A stretch of 64,000 bases of DNA from contig NDFF03000367.1 in assembly GCA_002150815.3 (NCBI GenBank), forward strand, positions 744,001 through 808,000, read 5' to 3'. Of the stretch, positions 44,990 to 58,052 are shown one piece after another. Below the pieces are notes generated by a model. It searched no databases. It saw nothing but the letters and a program-made list of their open reading frames with translations, and was not told the origin of the DNA. The stretch comes from Grammothele lineata (lineage: Eukaryota > Basidiomycota > Agaricomycetes > Polyporales > Polyporaceae). A program made the translations under genes and the position numbers. Position 1 is the stretch's first letter. Every line of letters begins with the position of its first letter.

Positions 44990-47900
44990 ATGCCGCTCTC
45001 ATCACTTGCGGAGCAGCTCGCAAAAAGCGCGTCCGTCAACGCCAGCCTTCTCAACGAGAGGTCTCGCTCTCAAGCAGCCTCCCAGTCCTATCTCTTCTCC
45101 CCCAAGGAAGCCCGCCAACATGACCTAGACTCCATCCATGCTCTCGGCCTCAACGGCTTTCTCCAGCTCAAGTCCCTCCAGCCCGACATCGCCCCCTTCG
45201 AGCAGCCACTTTTTTCAGACGCTGCAAGATCCCTGGACAGGACTCTCCAGCCTGCCGAGCAGAATGCCCAGCTCGATGCAACCATCTCAGCATTCCTTAC
45301 GCTCCTTGGGCCGTACTTGCTGGACGCGCCTACGGGCAAGGTTTTGGAGTGGCTTGTACGCCGGTTCAGGTATGTCTTTTTACAATTGTTTTCATTCCCT
45401 TCATCGCGTTCCGCCTGGGTTTCCCTCCATCCTTAAACCCCGCCTCGTTGTCGAGAAGGCTCACATCTATAATTTTAACTCAGGATACACGAATTCAATG
45501 TTCAGCCCATTGTTACCGTCTTCCTCCCCTACCATGAGACTCCCCATTTCCTCAAGTTGGTCTCCATTCTCCACCTCCAGTGCGTACGACGACTTGATGT
45601 GCAAAGCGCCAGCTGAATCTAGCGTGCCACCATTAGAGATGATAGCCCCCTTCGCTTCCTTCAAGCGTACAAAAAAGCAGCCAAGCCGCTCCACAGAGCA
45701 CTCCTCATTAACGACATGCTCGCGAAAGCCGAAGTCGCCCGTTTTGTGGCCGGTGTACTTCCTGTTGTTCTCAAGGAACACGGTTCCGCTATGCACCGTG
45801 CTCTTATTGCGTTCCACGCAGGTACTCTCCTCGAGTACATTGCCAAGGTCAAGAACTTGGACGAAAACCTGATCGCGTTCCTCTTACCCGCCGCCATGGA
45901 TCCTCTGCAAGCCGCGAGCGCGCCAGACGCGAACGTTAAGCCTGCGCTCCTGCAAGAGACCATAGTATGTGCCATCGACGCAAACCGAACTGCCCTTTCT
46001 CATCCCTTATTGTTAGTTGGGGAGCTACCTCGTCCTCGCTGCCATGGCTCAAAAAGCACACCTGACCCCCAAAGCTGTGAAGTCGCTGTTGACCACGGTT
46101 ACGGGGTGCGCCGAGCGCGTATCGCCGAAGCAGCTCGTACGCACGCTTGTTTCAATATGTGCTCCCCAGGACCAATTGGAGAAATTACCCAACAGTGTCG
46201 TGAAGACACTGATTGCCACACCGTTGGTCGACCCCTTTCTTACGACATTGCTTTAGCCTCATAAATCTATGTACAGCAATATCGAGGACGAATTTGTGAG
46301 CGCTATGGCGTGGGTTGGCTCTGAGAAGTTCTTAATTTCCCTAGTGGATAACCTCCTATCTCGGTACGTGAAGCTCGAACTTTTCCTCGCTGCGTCAAGG
46401 TGTCTGAAGCCGCTACAGGTTACCGCATACTCCAACTTATGCTATCTTGGAATCTCTGGTCGTCTCGGACCAGATTCTTGCCAGTGTCGCGGAGGCTGCA
46501 GCTGTATCACTGATTCGCAGTCTTGTCAACGAAAAATCTGCGGAACAGGCTTCGTCGAATCAGAGGAAACTGCTCTTGCAGCTCCATCACCGCCATCCTA
46601 AAACCGTCCAGGCCGCATCGCAAGCAGTTATCGAAGGGAACGAGGACACTCGCGACAAAGTTGAGCAGCTGATAGTAACGTTGGCTGTGGTCGGTCTCCC
46701 TCTTCATGGATCTGTGGCCACTTCTCATGCTTCGTTATTCAGCCGGTCGCTGGGTTTTCAGAGGCAAATAACGAGATCACGACGTCGCTTGTGGGTTCCG
46801 CAGATGCCGATGCCAATGTTCGTGCCAAGTGCGTGCGCGACTTGGTCACTCGGTTGGCAGACGACAGTGCCCCTGAGTCTGAAATGGTATGTTTTACGCC
46901 GTGGAATATCAGAACTGTCTTGACTTAGCTTATCTTAGGACTCCGTTGCCTCCGCCCTCCTCCTGCGAGTCAATGATACAGCCGCACAAGTCCTCCAGGC
47001 GCTCTACACCACATCCCCAGTTGCCACAGCTCAAGCGCTTCTCTCCGTCTCACCTTCGCACACAACGTACCTCGACGCGCTCAAGCTCGCTTTGCATGGC
47101 ACGGGCGTCAAACCGTCGCGTGACGTCGTCCGCGCGCACCTTACTTTCCTGCTTGAGCATTTTCTCCCTGCGTCTTCCCAGTCTTCTTTAACCGAAGGAG
47201 AAGATGAAGAGGAGTCGGAAGAATATCGCCAACGTTCGCGGCAAGTTTTCATGGACATTCTCCTACCATTCCTCCTGTACTCTAAGCCTCGAGCGAAGAC
47301 GGCACACGCCGTTTGGGAGATCTTGGAGGTATTGGAAGGGGGCGGCATGAAGACGACATTTGAGCTGCTCGGTGGATGCGTCGACGCAGTGCAGTGGGAG
47401 AAAGCGAAGGTTAAGGGTGGAGACAAGGACAGCGTAGATGTGGAGCTCATGCAGAAGATCAACGTCGTTGTCGCCGCGAAGATAGCAGGTGTGTCCAGGT
47501 ATACCGTTCTTCTGATACTTCTTGATTCTCATAAATCGTGTTCAGACAACATTCTTGCGTCGAATTACTTTCAAGCCCACCTCGAGCTGCTACTGCAGAA
47601 GCTACAGGATGACAACACGCACGGCCGTGCGCTTGCTTACCTCGTTGCGCGGGCTCTTCTCAATCGGCTGAGCGGCGACCAGAGGATAGAGGCCGGACAT
47701 CGTGTGCTTCAGGCGATGAAGCTTGGCAGTCTTGAAGGCATGGCGGACTCGATGCGTAACGCGGAGGACATTGGCGCGGTGGGCTGAGAGGTCGTTCACT
47801 CCCTAGTGCTCTAGCTAACAAACACCACAGTTCCTTAACGATACCAGCGTTGGAAATGCCGTTGTATCCAAACCGAACAGCGTCGGTACACTTCGTCGTT

Positions 47901-50900
47901 TGCAGATTGCAGTCCTGTCCGTTCTACCGAGCTTCCCGCGTCCTGCTAATGTTGCACTGGAATGGGTAGCTGAGGATCGGGCACAGGTGAGACGCTCTCA
48001 ATAGATTGATCGGACATCGTCTCACTGTGCACATTATAGACGGGCGACGCTACCGCTAACGACAAACGAGGGGCACGTTACGTACAGTTGCTGCGCGCTG
48101 TGTACACCATCAGCAATTCCGACGTCACACTCCCCCTTCTCTCAACCCACCTCCTCCGCCTACTCTTCATCAATCTTGGCGACGATGCCCTTGTCTTCCT
48201 CGCCGGGCTATGGCTCGCCCCCGCCAGCGGCACGCATATCCAATACGCTGCGCTCCGGCACGCGTGCGCGTTCTTGGAGGCCCACGAAGCAACACGCTTC
48301 GCGCTTGACTTCCAGACTGTTTTGCCCGCGTTGCTCGTCGCGCTGCAGAGTACCGACGAGGGCGTGCGCATAGCGGCCGTGCGTTGTCTTGCAGTTGTTG
48401 CGAGATTGGCGTCGGCGAATGCTGCGGATAGAGTGTACGCGTTTGACGCGGTGTACGGCGTTGAGGGCTCCAAGAAGTTGCAGTACCTCGACCTGGCAGA
48501 CTTCCAGAAGTACGCAAAAACGTTGGCGGACGTTAGGGACAGTTTAACGCACGACCCGGAGTACGTTCAGGCGTTCCACCGAGAGCATCTTGCGCCGACC
48601 AAAGGCGAGTCTAAGAAGATTTCTGGGTGGGTGTCAATACTATTTCTTGTCCACGTCATTCTGACGAACTCTCCGGCGCTAGGTACAAGCGGCGTGTGCT
48701 TTGCTATCTTGTATCGCATGCCAATGGCTGCCCTTTGCTCAACGTCAAAGCTGCTCTTCTGAAGGTAGTCTCAGGCGTTTCAAGCCAAGTCAAGGCGCAG
48801 ACGTTGGAGCCGACCGTCATCAGTGTGCTCAATGGCGAGTTTGCCTCTCGTGACAGGCATCAGGAGTTTGTGGCGCTCGTCGTATCGGCGTTCGACGCTT
48901 CTGTGGCCGTAGACCTGAACGATCCGGACAAGCCATTGTGGGGTAACTATGAGAAGCTCCTGTCTATATCATTGAAGGACGGTGAGTATTTCCATTGGTA
49001 GTACTTCATCATGCGGCTCAATGTTATCATTATCAGCCCGGTGGCAGGGATCGAGAGACGCTTTGCTCTATCGTCTCGAGCATGGCTTGTTCGCTAAGCT
49101 GAACATCGAGCGCAAGTCTCAGCTTTGCCGTACATTGCTCCACATCGCGTCTGAGGATGAATCTTTGGTGAGCGGCTTCCTCTTGCAATGGACCTTGGAC
49201 CTAACCCCTTCCTCTAGGTCCCGGCTTGCAAAAAAACCTTGTCGAATGTGCTCAACGATATGACGCTCATCACTCGTCTTCTGGTTTCACTGCAACCGAC
49301 CGCTAACACCGAACACGCTGCTCAACCTGCCAAACGTGCTAAACTCGAAAGGTAGGCATCATTGTCCAGAAGCTTATGTATATTTATAACCGTTTCACTC
49401 AGGACCATGGCTACTGCTGCGGGCGAGGAGTTGTCGTCTTTAGCAATTCTCACTGAGATCATCGGCTCTCTTGAGATTCCGGGCTCGCTCGAACTAGTGT
49501 CCTGCCTCCTTGAGACATTAAACAAGGTTGCAAACAGTACATCTCCGGACGTGGCCGACCGGCGATACATTGAGCAGCTCATTATGTCTGCCGTGGAGAA
49601 TACAGTTCTCAATCTTTCAGTAAGTGAACACGCTACCGGTGCTCGTGATCAGTACTGAAAGAAATCGCAGGTACCTACAGCTGTTGCTCCTGCTGCTATA
49701 CGAGTGGACACCCTCGTCGATATTCTACGCAGTAAGACCATCCAAGTGTATAGTTTATTTTATTATGCTTACGCGGAAATCAGCCTCGGAGAACCCACAG
49801 ACATTCCATCAAGCGTGCTTACTTATGGCCAGCTTGGCTCGCATTGCACCGGACGCCGTGTTGCACAACGTGATGCCTGTGTTCACCTTCATGGGATCGA
49901 ACGTTTTCCATCGAGACGACGCATACAGTTTCCGCGTGGTACAGAAGGTGGAACGTTTTGTGCGTTGTCTCGCCACGTCTACTAATATGCTTTGTGCAGA
50001 CTGTGGACAGCATCGTCCCCGTCATGGTATCGTCGCTCAAAGAAAAGCACGGATCCGGAATGGACCTTTACAGTGCATCTCGAGAGTTCCTCCGAGTCTT
50101 CACCAACGCTGCGAACCACGTGCCGAGGCATCGGCGTGTCAAGTGAGTTATTTGAGTTTTGTACTTTGCGTCCTGATTCCAATGTCTCTCCAGCTTTTTT
50201 TCGCACCTTGTCGACACTTTGGGCGCTTCTGATTTCTTGTCACCGGTCACCATGCTCCTCGTCGACCGCGTGTCAAATCGCATCGTAAGGCAGGGCACCG
50301 CGGAAGCTGCAGGATCCCTGTTCCTTCCTTTGGCTGTATGCGAACGTTATTCAGCCGAGCTCCAGCTTTCTGTACGTTCATCATCTTCATTTCCATCCTA
50401 CTCGCTTTTAACCCCAGTGATGTCTAGGCGTTTATACAACTCGCACGTGAAGTTCAAAGGCTCACACATCAAGGAACATCTGTCGAGCCGTTCCTCGACA
50501 ACCTACCGTAAGCAATTGACCCCAGACCCATGCTTTTCTAACTTGATCCTCTTCAGCGATGACGAACAAACGCACGCTGAGCTTGCAGCGAAGCGGCGCG
50601 CAGTAGCGCTGTTGTTGTTCTGCGACCATAGCCTGAAACGTCTTCGCACGACTTCCTTAGTGCACTCTCAAAGCGAATCCGCCGCGGCAAAGGAGCTCCT
50701 GGACGTCCTGCTCGAAATATCAACGGCCCAGGCAGAGGACCCAACATACGCTGAAGTCGCCGTTGCGGCCCGTGCCGCAATGGCAAGTATTCTGGGTGTA
50801 ATGTCCGCGGCCGAATTCGTTACAGGAATATTAACCATCCTCGGCTCTGCATCCACCGCCGTGAGTTTCTCGCCATCTATCGAAGCGTATTCACCTAATA

Positions 50901-52784
50901 CAGGGTATGATCAGGCGCAAACGGGTGCTCTTCAACTCCTAGCGGAACGTCTCAACGAGGTCGCAGAGAAAGCCCGTAGCATACTTACCCCGACTATCGT
51001 CAAGATTGTCGAAGTCACCCGATCGATTCTCACAACGACCCAAGAAACGGCTTTGTCGCAGGCAGCATTGTCGGTGCTCGGAACTGTCAGCAATACCATT
51101 GCTCCGGGAGAAGAAAGTGCAATTACGGCTACAGTACCTCTAGTACTTGGGTCCTTACGAGAACAGGCTTTGCGGCTACCAGCAATCCAGACGTTGCTTG
51201 CGTTCTCGTTAGTCATATCTCAACCAACTTCGGATTCTTCTAGTCTAACAAAGTCATGTTCAGATCAAAACTCGGGCCTCGAGCCATCCCTCACCTCAAG
51301 GAGATTGTCAAGGCGTGCACATCATGTTCTCGTGAGGCGATCGCTAGCTCAGGTTCGTCACCGCCTTCCGTTTCCCTCTATCGCAGTGCTGATTTCTCGT
51401 TAGCCGATCCCGCATTGGTTGCCACTGCGTTGCAAGTGCTCCGGAACCTACTGACTTCCATCCCGACGTTCTGGGGGTCTGCTGAGGTGCTCCAGGTGAT
51501 CGAACTATATCTGGACAGCGCATCGACTTCTGGCACATACGCTGCGGAGATGTCCTTGCTTGTACGAACGACTGCAAAACGCTCTTCTCCTGGAGTGCTC
51601 ATCCCTGCCCTGTGCGGCCTTGCGCCTTCCGTAATCGCCTCCTCAGCGAAGGTACGAATCGAACCCCGACTGTTGCGAATATGGCTAACAAGAGACATAG
51701 GAACGATCGTCGAAGTTGCTGTCGTACATCCAAGTGGTCAAAATAGCCATTAAAGCCGCCTCGCGGTCTTCCGTGCTTGAACATCTGCGTGATCTGTTCA
51801 AGACATTCCGGGAGATGTTCGACTTCTGTGCCAGTTCAGATGATTCTCAGGTCAGTGGACTACAATTTTCATCCATCCGGTGAACAACAGCATAACATTC
51901 GTGCAGATCGAGAGCTCTTTGACAAGCGCCTGGATCGAAGTTGTCGTGAAGCTGAATGAGACAGCGTTCCGACCTATCTTCCGGAAGCTGTTCGATTGGG
52001 CGTTTGCTGAAGGTGAACTGAGCGTCTCGCAGGAATCCAACTACGGCTTATTCGTAACCAAAGGTTTACCGAACGCTGAACGTCGGAGAATCGTGTTCTG
52101 CCACGTGTACTCATCTATGCTCGACTTTTTCAAGGCATTGATGGTCCCGTACATGTCATTCGCATGGCCGACGTTCTTGGAGCTCTTACGCGCCTACGCG
52201 TCAAATACGCCGGACAACGACGAGCTTTGGCTCGCAGTCATTCGGACTATCACGAAAGCGGTCACTGCGGATGAGGACCGAGGTGCGCTCCAGTTTATTT
52301 ACACAATTGCACTGATTACTGAATATGGATACAGTCTTCTGGCGCAGCGACAAACAACGGCAGCTTGCCAGTCTAGCTGTGCAGCACGTTCCTATAGCCG
52401 CGCACGTCAGCGTCGCATCAGGCAGGGACGATGTCTCGGCATGTCTCTCGGCGCTCCTAGCCGTCGTCGATGATGACGCGCTGGCGAAGAAGCTCAACCT
52501 GGATGTGCTCATGCACAGCCGTTCCGAAGATGCGCGTGTCAGACTGTTCAGTATATCCTGTGCCGAGGCGTTGTGGCGAGCGCATGGAGAGAAGCTGCTT
52601 GGTACGTGATCTTCCTACGCTTTCGTACCGTTCGATATTCATCAGGGTTACCGTAGGGTTTGTGGCAGAGACGTCGACGTTCATTGCTGAGGCGGCGGAA
52701 GATGAGGATGATCGAGTCGTGCAGGAAGCACACAAGCTCAAAGCTGCGGTGGAGGCGATGGGCGGGAGCATCGACATCGCTTGA
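44990..52784 (+). CDS. UTP10: U3 snoRNP protein Utp10 (HEATR1 homologue)
   Basis: Very large HEAT-repeat protein of the t-UTP/UtpA part of the small-subunit processome, needed for 18S rRNA maturation and coupled to RNA polymerase I transcription. It starts MPLSSLAEQLAKSASVNASL and continues NERSRSQAASQSYLFSPKEA and DLDSIHALGLNGFLQL, diagnostic of Utp10. The first exon is 44990-45369. Dozens of exons separated by 45-65 base introns follow, with helical HEAT repeats throughout. The last third has the conserved BP28CT region (DFFKALMVPYMSFAWPTFLELL, about 52120-52190), and the protein ends LKAAVEAMGGSIDIA. Estimated length about 2,000 residues. I checked many but not all junctions; none needed a frameshift. 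With RPA49 this puts two ribosome-biogenesis genes within 20 kb. Confidence 0.92.
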
Positions 52785-53091
52785 TCCAAGTTGTACCCTG
52801 TTGTGCTTGTTCCCTCGTGTATGTGTCATATGTATCCACGACTGTATGCTGCGGACATCGTCAATCTGTCTCCTCTTAGTTGGCTAGCGTCAAAATTCGA
52901 GATCAATCCGTGCATAAGTAAACGGTGGCTTCCACGCTGTCTCCGTGCTCTCAAGTAGAGAAAGAAATGCAATGCATTGATCAACTTGTGATGAATCATT
53001 CCTGCATAGTAATCCTATCGACCTAAGAGTGATCACATATTGTGCAACCTGTCATCCTCCAAGCTTCCAGCTTGAGGGCCCTAGACACATT
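52785..53091. other. Short 3'-3' intergenic stretch
   Basis: Converging ends of UTP10 and P450 2; nothing recognisable. Confidence 0.5.
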
Positions 53092-55462
53092 TCATGCTCC
53101 AGCGTACTCTCGAATGCATAGGGGAAGCTGTGTTCCCTTCTCCGGCTGGCTCAGTAGCGAAGGTCGCTGCAGGAACGTCCCAGTGCGTTCCACGTCACCA
53201 TCAACGGCATCAAGTTCGAACTCAAACGCTCTGACTAGAGTAAATAAGATGGCCTTCATCCTAGATATCGCAGAGTCAGACGAAAGGCCAAACACCAAGT
53301 GAGCGCTATACTCACTCATTCACGGCGAAGCGAAAGCCGATACATCCTCTCGCTCCGCTTCCGAAAGTCAGGATTTGCCCCCACGGGCCTGGGATTTTGC
53401 TAATCTCCTCGGGAGGGGTTTCCCATCTTTCAGGCCTGCGGGAGACAAGGATGAAACAGGAAAGACATGCCAAACTGAACATACGGCAAACCTGAATTGG
53501 AGTGCATCGTCTCCCCAAAGCAAGGGGGACTGGTTCACGCCCATGATAGGTATGATGACACGATTTCCCTTCGCGATGCTGATCAGAGAAGGATGTGAAT
53601 GCGAGGGTATATCAAGGCGATATTCGACGTGCGCACCGGATCTCGTTCTGCCAATTTCCGTATTTGTCCTTGTACGGCTTGCTTACAGGAAGGGTGTCAT
53701 CGTGTGTTGCCACGCGAACGGTAGTCGTGACAGGCGCATACAGGCGCAGAGTTTCACGGACCACTGCGTCCAGGTACGGAAGGGAAGCAAGCTCTTCTTG
53801 CGTGGGCGAGTCACTTGATATCGTGCGAGCTTCTCGTCGAAGCTTGTTTTGAGTCGCAGGTGCTTGCGTCAAAGCATACAGACACCACGCCAGGGCGGTG
53901 CTGGTAGTTTCGTGTCCTGCAGCGAGGAATCTATCTCATTGCCGTCAATCGGGGAAATTTGACCTGCTAGCTGCAAAATATATGAACTTACGTCGGGATC
54001 TCTGTAAGAAGATATGTGAGCTCCCACGCAAGGACGATTATTACGGCTGTCCGGCTCACGAGCAAGAACTTCCTCATCGGAAAGACGCTGGCTTTCGGGG
54101 ACATCTATGGCCATATTGGACTTGATCATCAGCGTAAGTAGGTCCCGACTTTCAATGTCTTTCTTCTCGACGCTGGCGGCAAAGTTTACCGAAAGTATTG
54201 CGGCTTTTCTCTCTCGAATAAGCTGCATTCCGATGCGGTTTGCTATGATCTTGCCCTCTTTTATTCTCTTGTTGCGTTCGTCGGGCTGCGCGGGGAAGCG
54301 ATTCGTGTCACGTAACAGGGTAGCTGCGACTTCGGAGAACTCACGAAAATATCGAAGATAGGGAACATGTCCAAAATAACGCGGACCAACGACAACGACG
54401 GCGGTCTTTTGAACAAAGCTCGGAAAGCCTGATTGAGCTCATTTGTTTCACCTTGCGGGCTCAAGGCACCAAATTGATAGTTGAATCCTGTCATCGGTGT
54501 GTTAAGGCTACAATAATGAACCAATGCTCCGTGTTACCTGCCATGCCAATAACCTCAAGTGTAGCGCTGCTAAGGCCATCAACGACGTTCAGACGAGCAT
54601 GGCCTCCTTGATCTACGATGCGTGTCCTCCATAGCTCTCTCAACTGTCCTTGGGGTTCTCAGCCGTGATGTCTTCAACAGTCAGATGACGAAGCGTGCTC
54701 ACGGCTATAGCCTTGTCGAGGAACGTTTGATGCAGCTCACGAATTTGAGGCGCTCCAAACGCAGGACTCTGTGAAGCGGATCTCACATGTTAGCATCTCA
54801 TGACCTCAAGCTGCTGCGTTTGTCGATAATGATACTCGCCATGATCCTTCTCTGTGTAACACATCCAGTAAGTGATGTCCTGACATTGGGGTGGCCCAAG
54901 ATACTAACCTGGATTCTATGTTGCTCTCCTAAAGCAATAGACACGCAGTCAGCTTTAGATTCCGGGTACACTGCCGCATTACATACCCTCAGAAACAAGG
55001 ATACCTCAATAGGACATGTCAGCCTGGAATTTTGTACAGATTCAAGAGAGGAAAACTGACTCTGGCCGATCAACCGTGCTGTATGCTTACGTCCCTCAAG
55101 GGGTTTGGCGTAGTCATAAGAGTGCGACAGTACATGGGCTACGGTTACGGGGTCGACGGTCCACAGACATGGCATCTATGGTTACGTAAATTTCAATGCC
55201 AGCCGTGAGTGTCGGAGGGAATGGCAGTTGAACTCACCATTCCGAGCCAACGAATGAGGAACGTGGGTCCATACGAGACAATCCACCGCTGCATGAGTGC
55301 AGAATTGCGGACTGTGCTGACCTGCTGAAAGTTTCCGTAGAGCCAACTTGGCGCCGACGGCCCCCGTAAACACCGGAGGGGAGAACTATACAGAGGCAGT
55401 AGAATCCTCCAGCATGCCAGTGAGACCACTGAGACGACAAGAACGATGCTCAGGAGAGACAT
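53092..55462 (-). CDS. Cytochrome P450 monooxygenase, copy 2
   Basis: Close relative of the P450 at 24956, with the same intron positions. Spliced length is about 540 residues. Membrane anchor [19 protein letters not shown], hinge [27 protein letters not shown]-type segment (read as SILVSEGEQHRIQ), [46 protein letters not shown] (I helix with the acid-alcohol pair), [12 protein letters not shown] (ExxR), [20 protein letters not shown] (haem Cys) and C-terminal CIREYAGA. The intron after RRIM starts GC (ATG|GCGAGT, donor 54840); copy 1 has GTGAGT there. An upstream ATG at 55498 would add 12 residues; 55462 was preferred because it aligns with copy 1. Head to head with DUF6534 copy 3. Confidence 0.88.
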
Positions 55463-58052
55463 TTCCGATGCGAAGAGCCAGATGTCCTGTGGCGACATGC
55501 TGTCAGGTAGCCCGTGGTATATCCGTGCAAGGGGAAAGTACGTACTACTACCGAATAAGCAAAACGAACGGTAGAAGGTCAAACGAAGGGTGGAGGGCCG
55601 CCGTCAAGAGCGAGAGGTGTGCTATGGCACGCTGAGGGGGTGCAAGCCAGCATAGAGCCTTTAAACGGCCCACTGGTCCCCACACAGTGCACATGCCCTG
55701 CGCCCGCCATGATGCGCCGGGACTGTTGAGCAGAACGTCGAATTACAACCCGAGTCGCCAGCGCTGACCCGGAGCTCGGGCCTCGACACAACGGGATGCC
55801 CGTTCGCCACGTGGCTCACAGCGATAAATAGCCGCCCATTTGCGCAACCCGTCCGATAGTCTGGCAAATTCATATTTGTTCAGATCGCCTCTCCTCCCTT
55901 TGACGTTAACGTCCGTGAACCTCAAGACAGCCATTGAGGTCCAACGACCGCGCTCAAAAATGGAACACATCCTGGGCTCGACGATCATCAACTTTTGAGT
56001 CTGATGCCAGCGATTTTCCTTCCATCCGACACCTTTGCCGCCGTTTGGTGCGCGCTTTGGCAGAATCCCTCAAATGTCGACTTGGAATTGCCCCTGAAGG
56101 TGAATGCAAGTCGCCGCAAAGGGCGGAATGTGGACCTCCAGGCCTGTGCGCTCTTCTCCTCCGCATTTCTTGCGCCCCTGACAGTAAGAATGGTGACCCC
56201 CCTTGACCTCTCCCGGGTCGACTTCTTTACCGGCAACCAGCTCCCCCTCTTCTTCGAACCTCTCGTACGCTCCAGAAACTCGCCCTCCATGGCATTATTT
56301 GATGGTCTTCCGAATCCGTGACAAAGTTCCGAAGAGCGCCAAGAGCGCTCCAAGTACTCTATCTCAATTCAACCTCAGACCCTGTATTGATGATGCGTTA
56401 CTATGACGCGGCCATTTGATAGCCTCAATTGGCTGCAGCAGCTTGAAAGGTCTGTATTTTCCTGCAGCCTATTTTCTCATTGCCATGTCTGATGAACTTG
56501 GCTCGCTCACATCACTCTCTATGTATGCTTCACCCTCCTTACTTCTCTACCGGAATCTCGAGTTTGTGATACGGATAGAGGCTGCGGAGTTTGGCGAGGA
56601 TTGGTGGGTAGGAAAGTCGGCGGAAAAGACGTTTCCGCACTGCATGCAGCAAGAGAGAATGCGGGTTGGGGCGGAAGCGAGTGAGTATTCTGGCATGGTA
56701 GATCTACCCGCACAACTTAGTGATCATCCTATCTTGGCCCTATGACAGCCCCCAACGCGTTTTGGAGGCGCTATGACCTATGAAGGGCTACTAGTGGCTA
56801 GGCAGCCAAGGTTATGTGTCACGGGAATTTTTGAGCGAGCTCGCGATGATCAAGATAGAGAAGTGCCCGAGCTAGACCGGAGGAAGTAAGTGACGCGGGA
56901 GGAAGCACGCATTGACAACCCTGGGGCCTGGGACCAGCGGTAGACGATCTCGGTGCCAATCTTGTCATGTTGATATACTTTCGGTCAGCTAGGCCGATGT
57001 TAGTGAGAACAGTGCGCCATTTCAGTCACACATTGGAAGCTACGAGTATGTTAGATCGCGTATAGGTTTGAAAGACATGGGACAGGACTTCGGTAGTGTC
57101 AGGTTGGCAGGTGATTTTCATGCGGCCCGTGTCTGGAACAGCTAGCGGCAAGGCAGGGGAAGCCGGTAAGAAGAGCGCTGCATTCCGCACGGGATCCAGG
57201 AGGACTGGGTGCTCGAGAGGATGCTGACAGCCCTTCTTATAGCGTGAGTAGCTTATACCAGACTCCTTCGATTGTTCGTTAACAAGTGGCAACGACTCAC
57301 CGATTATAGCGGCAGACCGTTTACGGCAAGCCCTCCAAGCTCCCGCGGTTTCTTGTCTCGTAGTGCTCCTTGTTATGACATTCTCATCTTGACCCCGGGT
57401 TCTTAGCGCTTTCTTTTCCGGCCCGGCGGTGATAGACCCGTAACTCATCACTCTATTGACAGAACTGAAAGCTTAGTCGCACTGCCCAGTTCCTGGCGCT
57501 CACATGCACAGCCGGCCTCGGTCATCGATGCCGCGCGGCATGCGGAAGTCCCGGCCACTTATCGTCAATCTGAGTAGGATGCCTCTTGCAATTTACAGAC
57601 ATCCTAAATGCTCGGTTGACGAGCTGCGGGTAGTATTCAAGCTTCACAACGGAAAGCTTGTTAGTGGTCAATTGCTGGACGTGCTTCAAACTGACCCAGG
57701 CACTGCCTACTGCCAGTGGCATGTGCCGTCTCGGACTCTTTGTCGGCGCGAAGCCTCTGCGAACGCGAGCTTAAGGATGAAAAGGGTTGATCCTATGTCT
57801 TCTCTGACATGTCTTCTATGCCGTTGCTATTATTTCCGCGGCACTCGAAACATTCCCTGACGTTTCACCGGCAACGCCTTTCCGTCCTACGCCTATGGCT
57901 GCTCTTGACCCGGACTTTCGCATTGATATTCCGCCCATACGTCCCACGGACCCCTCTTCTACCCCCACTCATCCTGAACCCCTCCCCCCCTCCCCCGAGT
58001 CGCTGAACATCTTTAGGAAGTCTCCCAGTATACCCGCCGTTCTCAACCAGTC
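55463..58052. other. Divergent intergenic region between P450 2 and DUF6534 3
   Basis: 2.6 kb without a recognisable gene on either strand. It must contain both promoters. It is longer than the 1.1 kb counterpart at 27294-28408, so an insertion is possible, but no repeat ends were seen. Confidence 0.5.
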
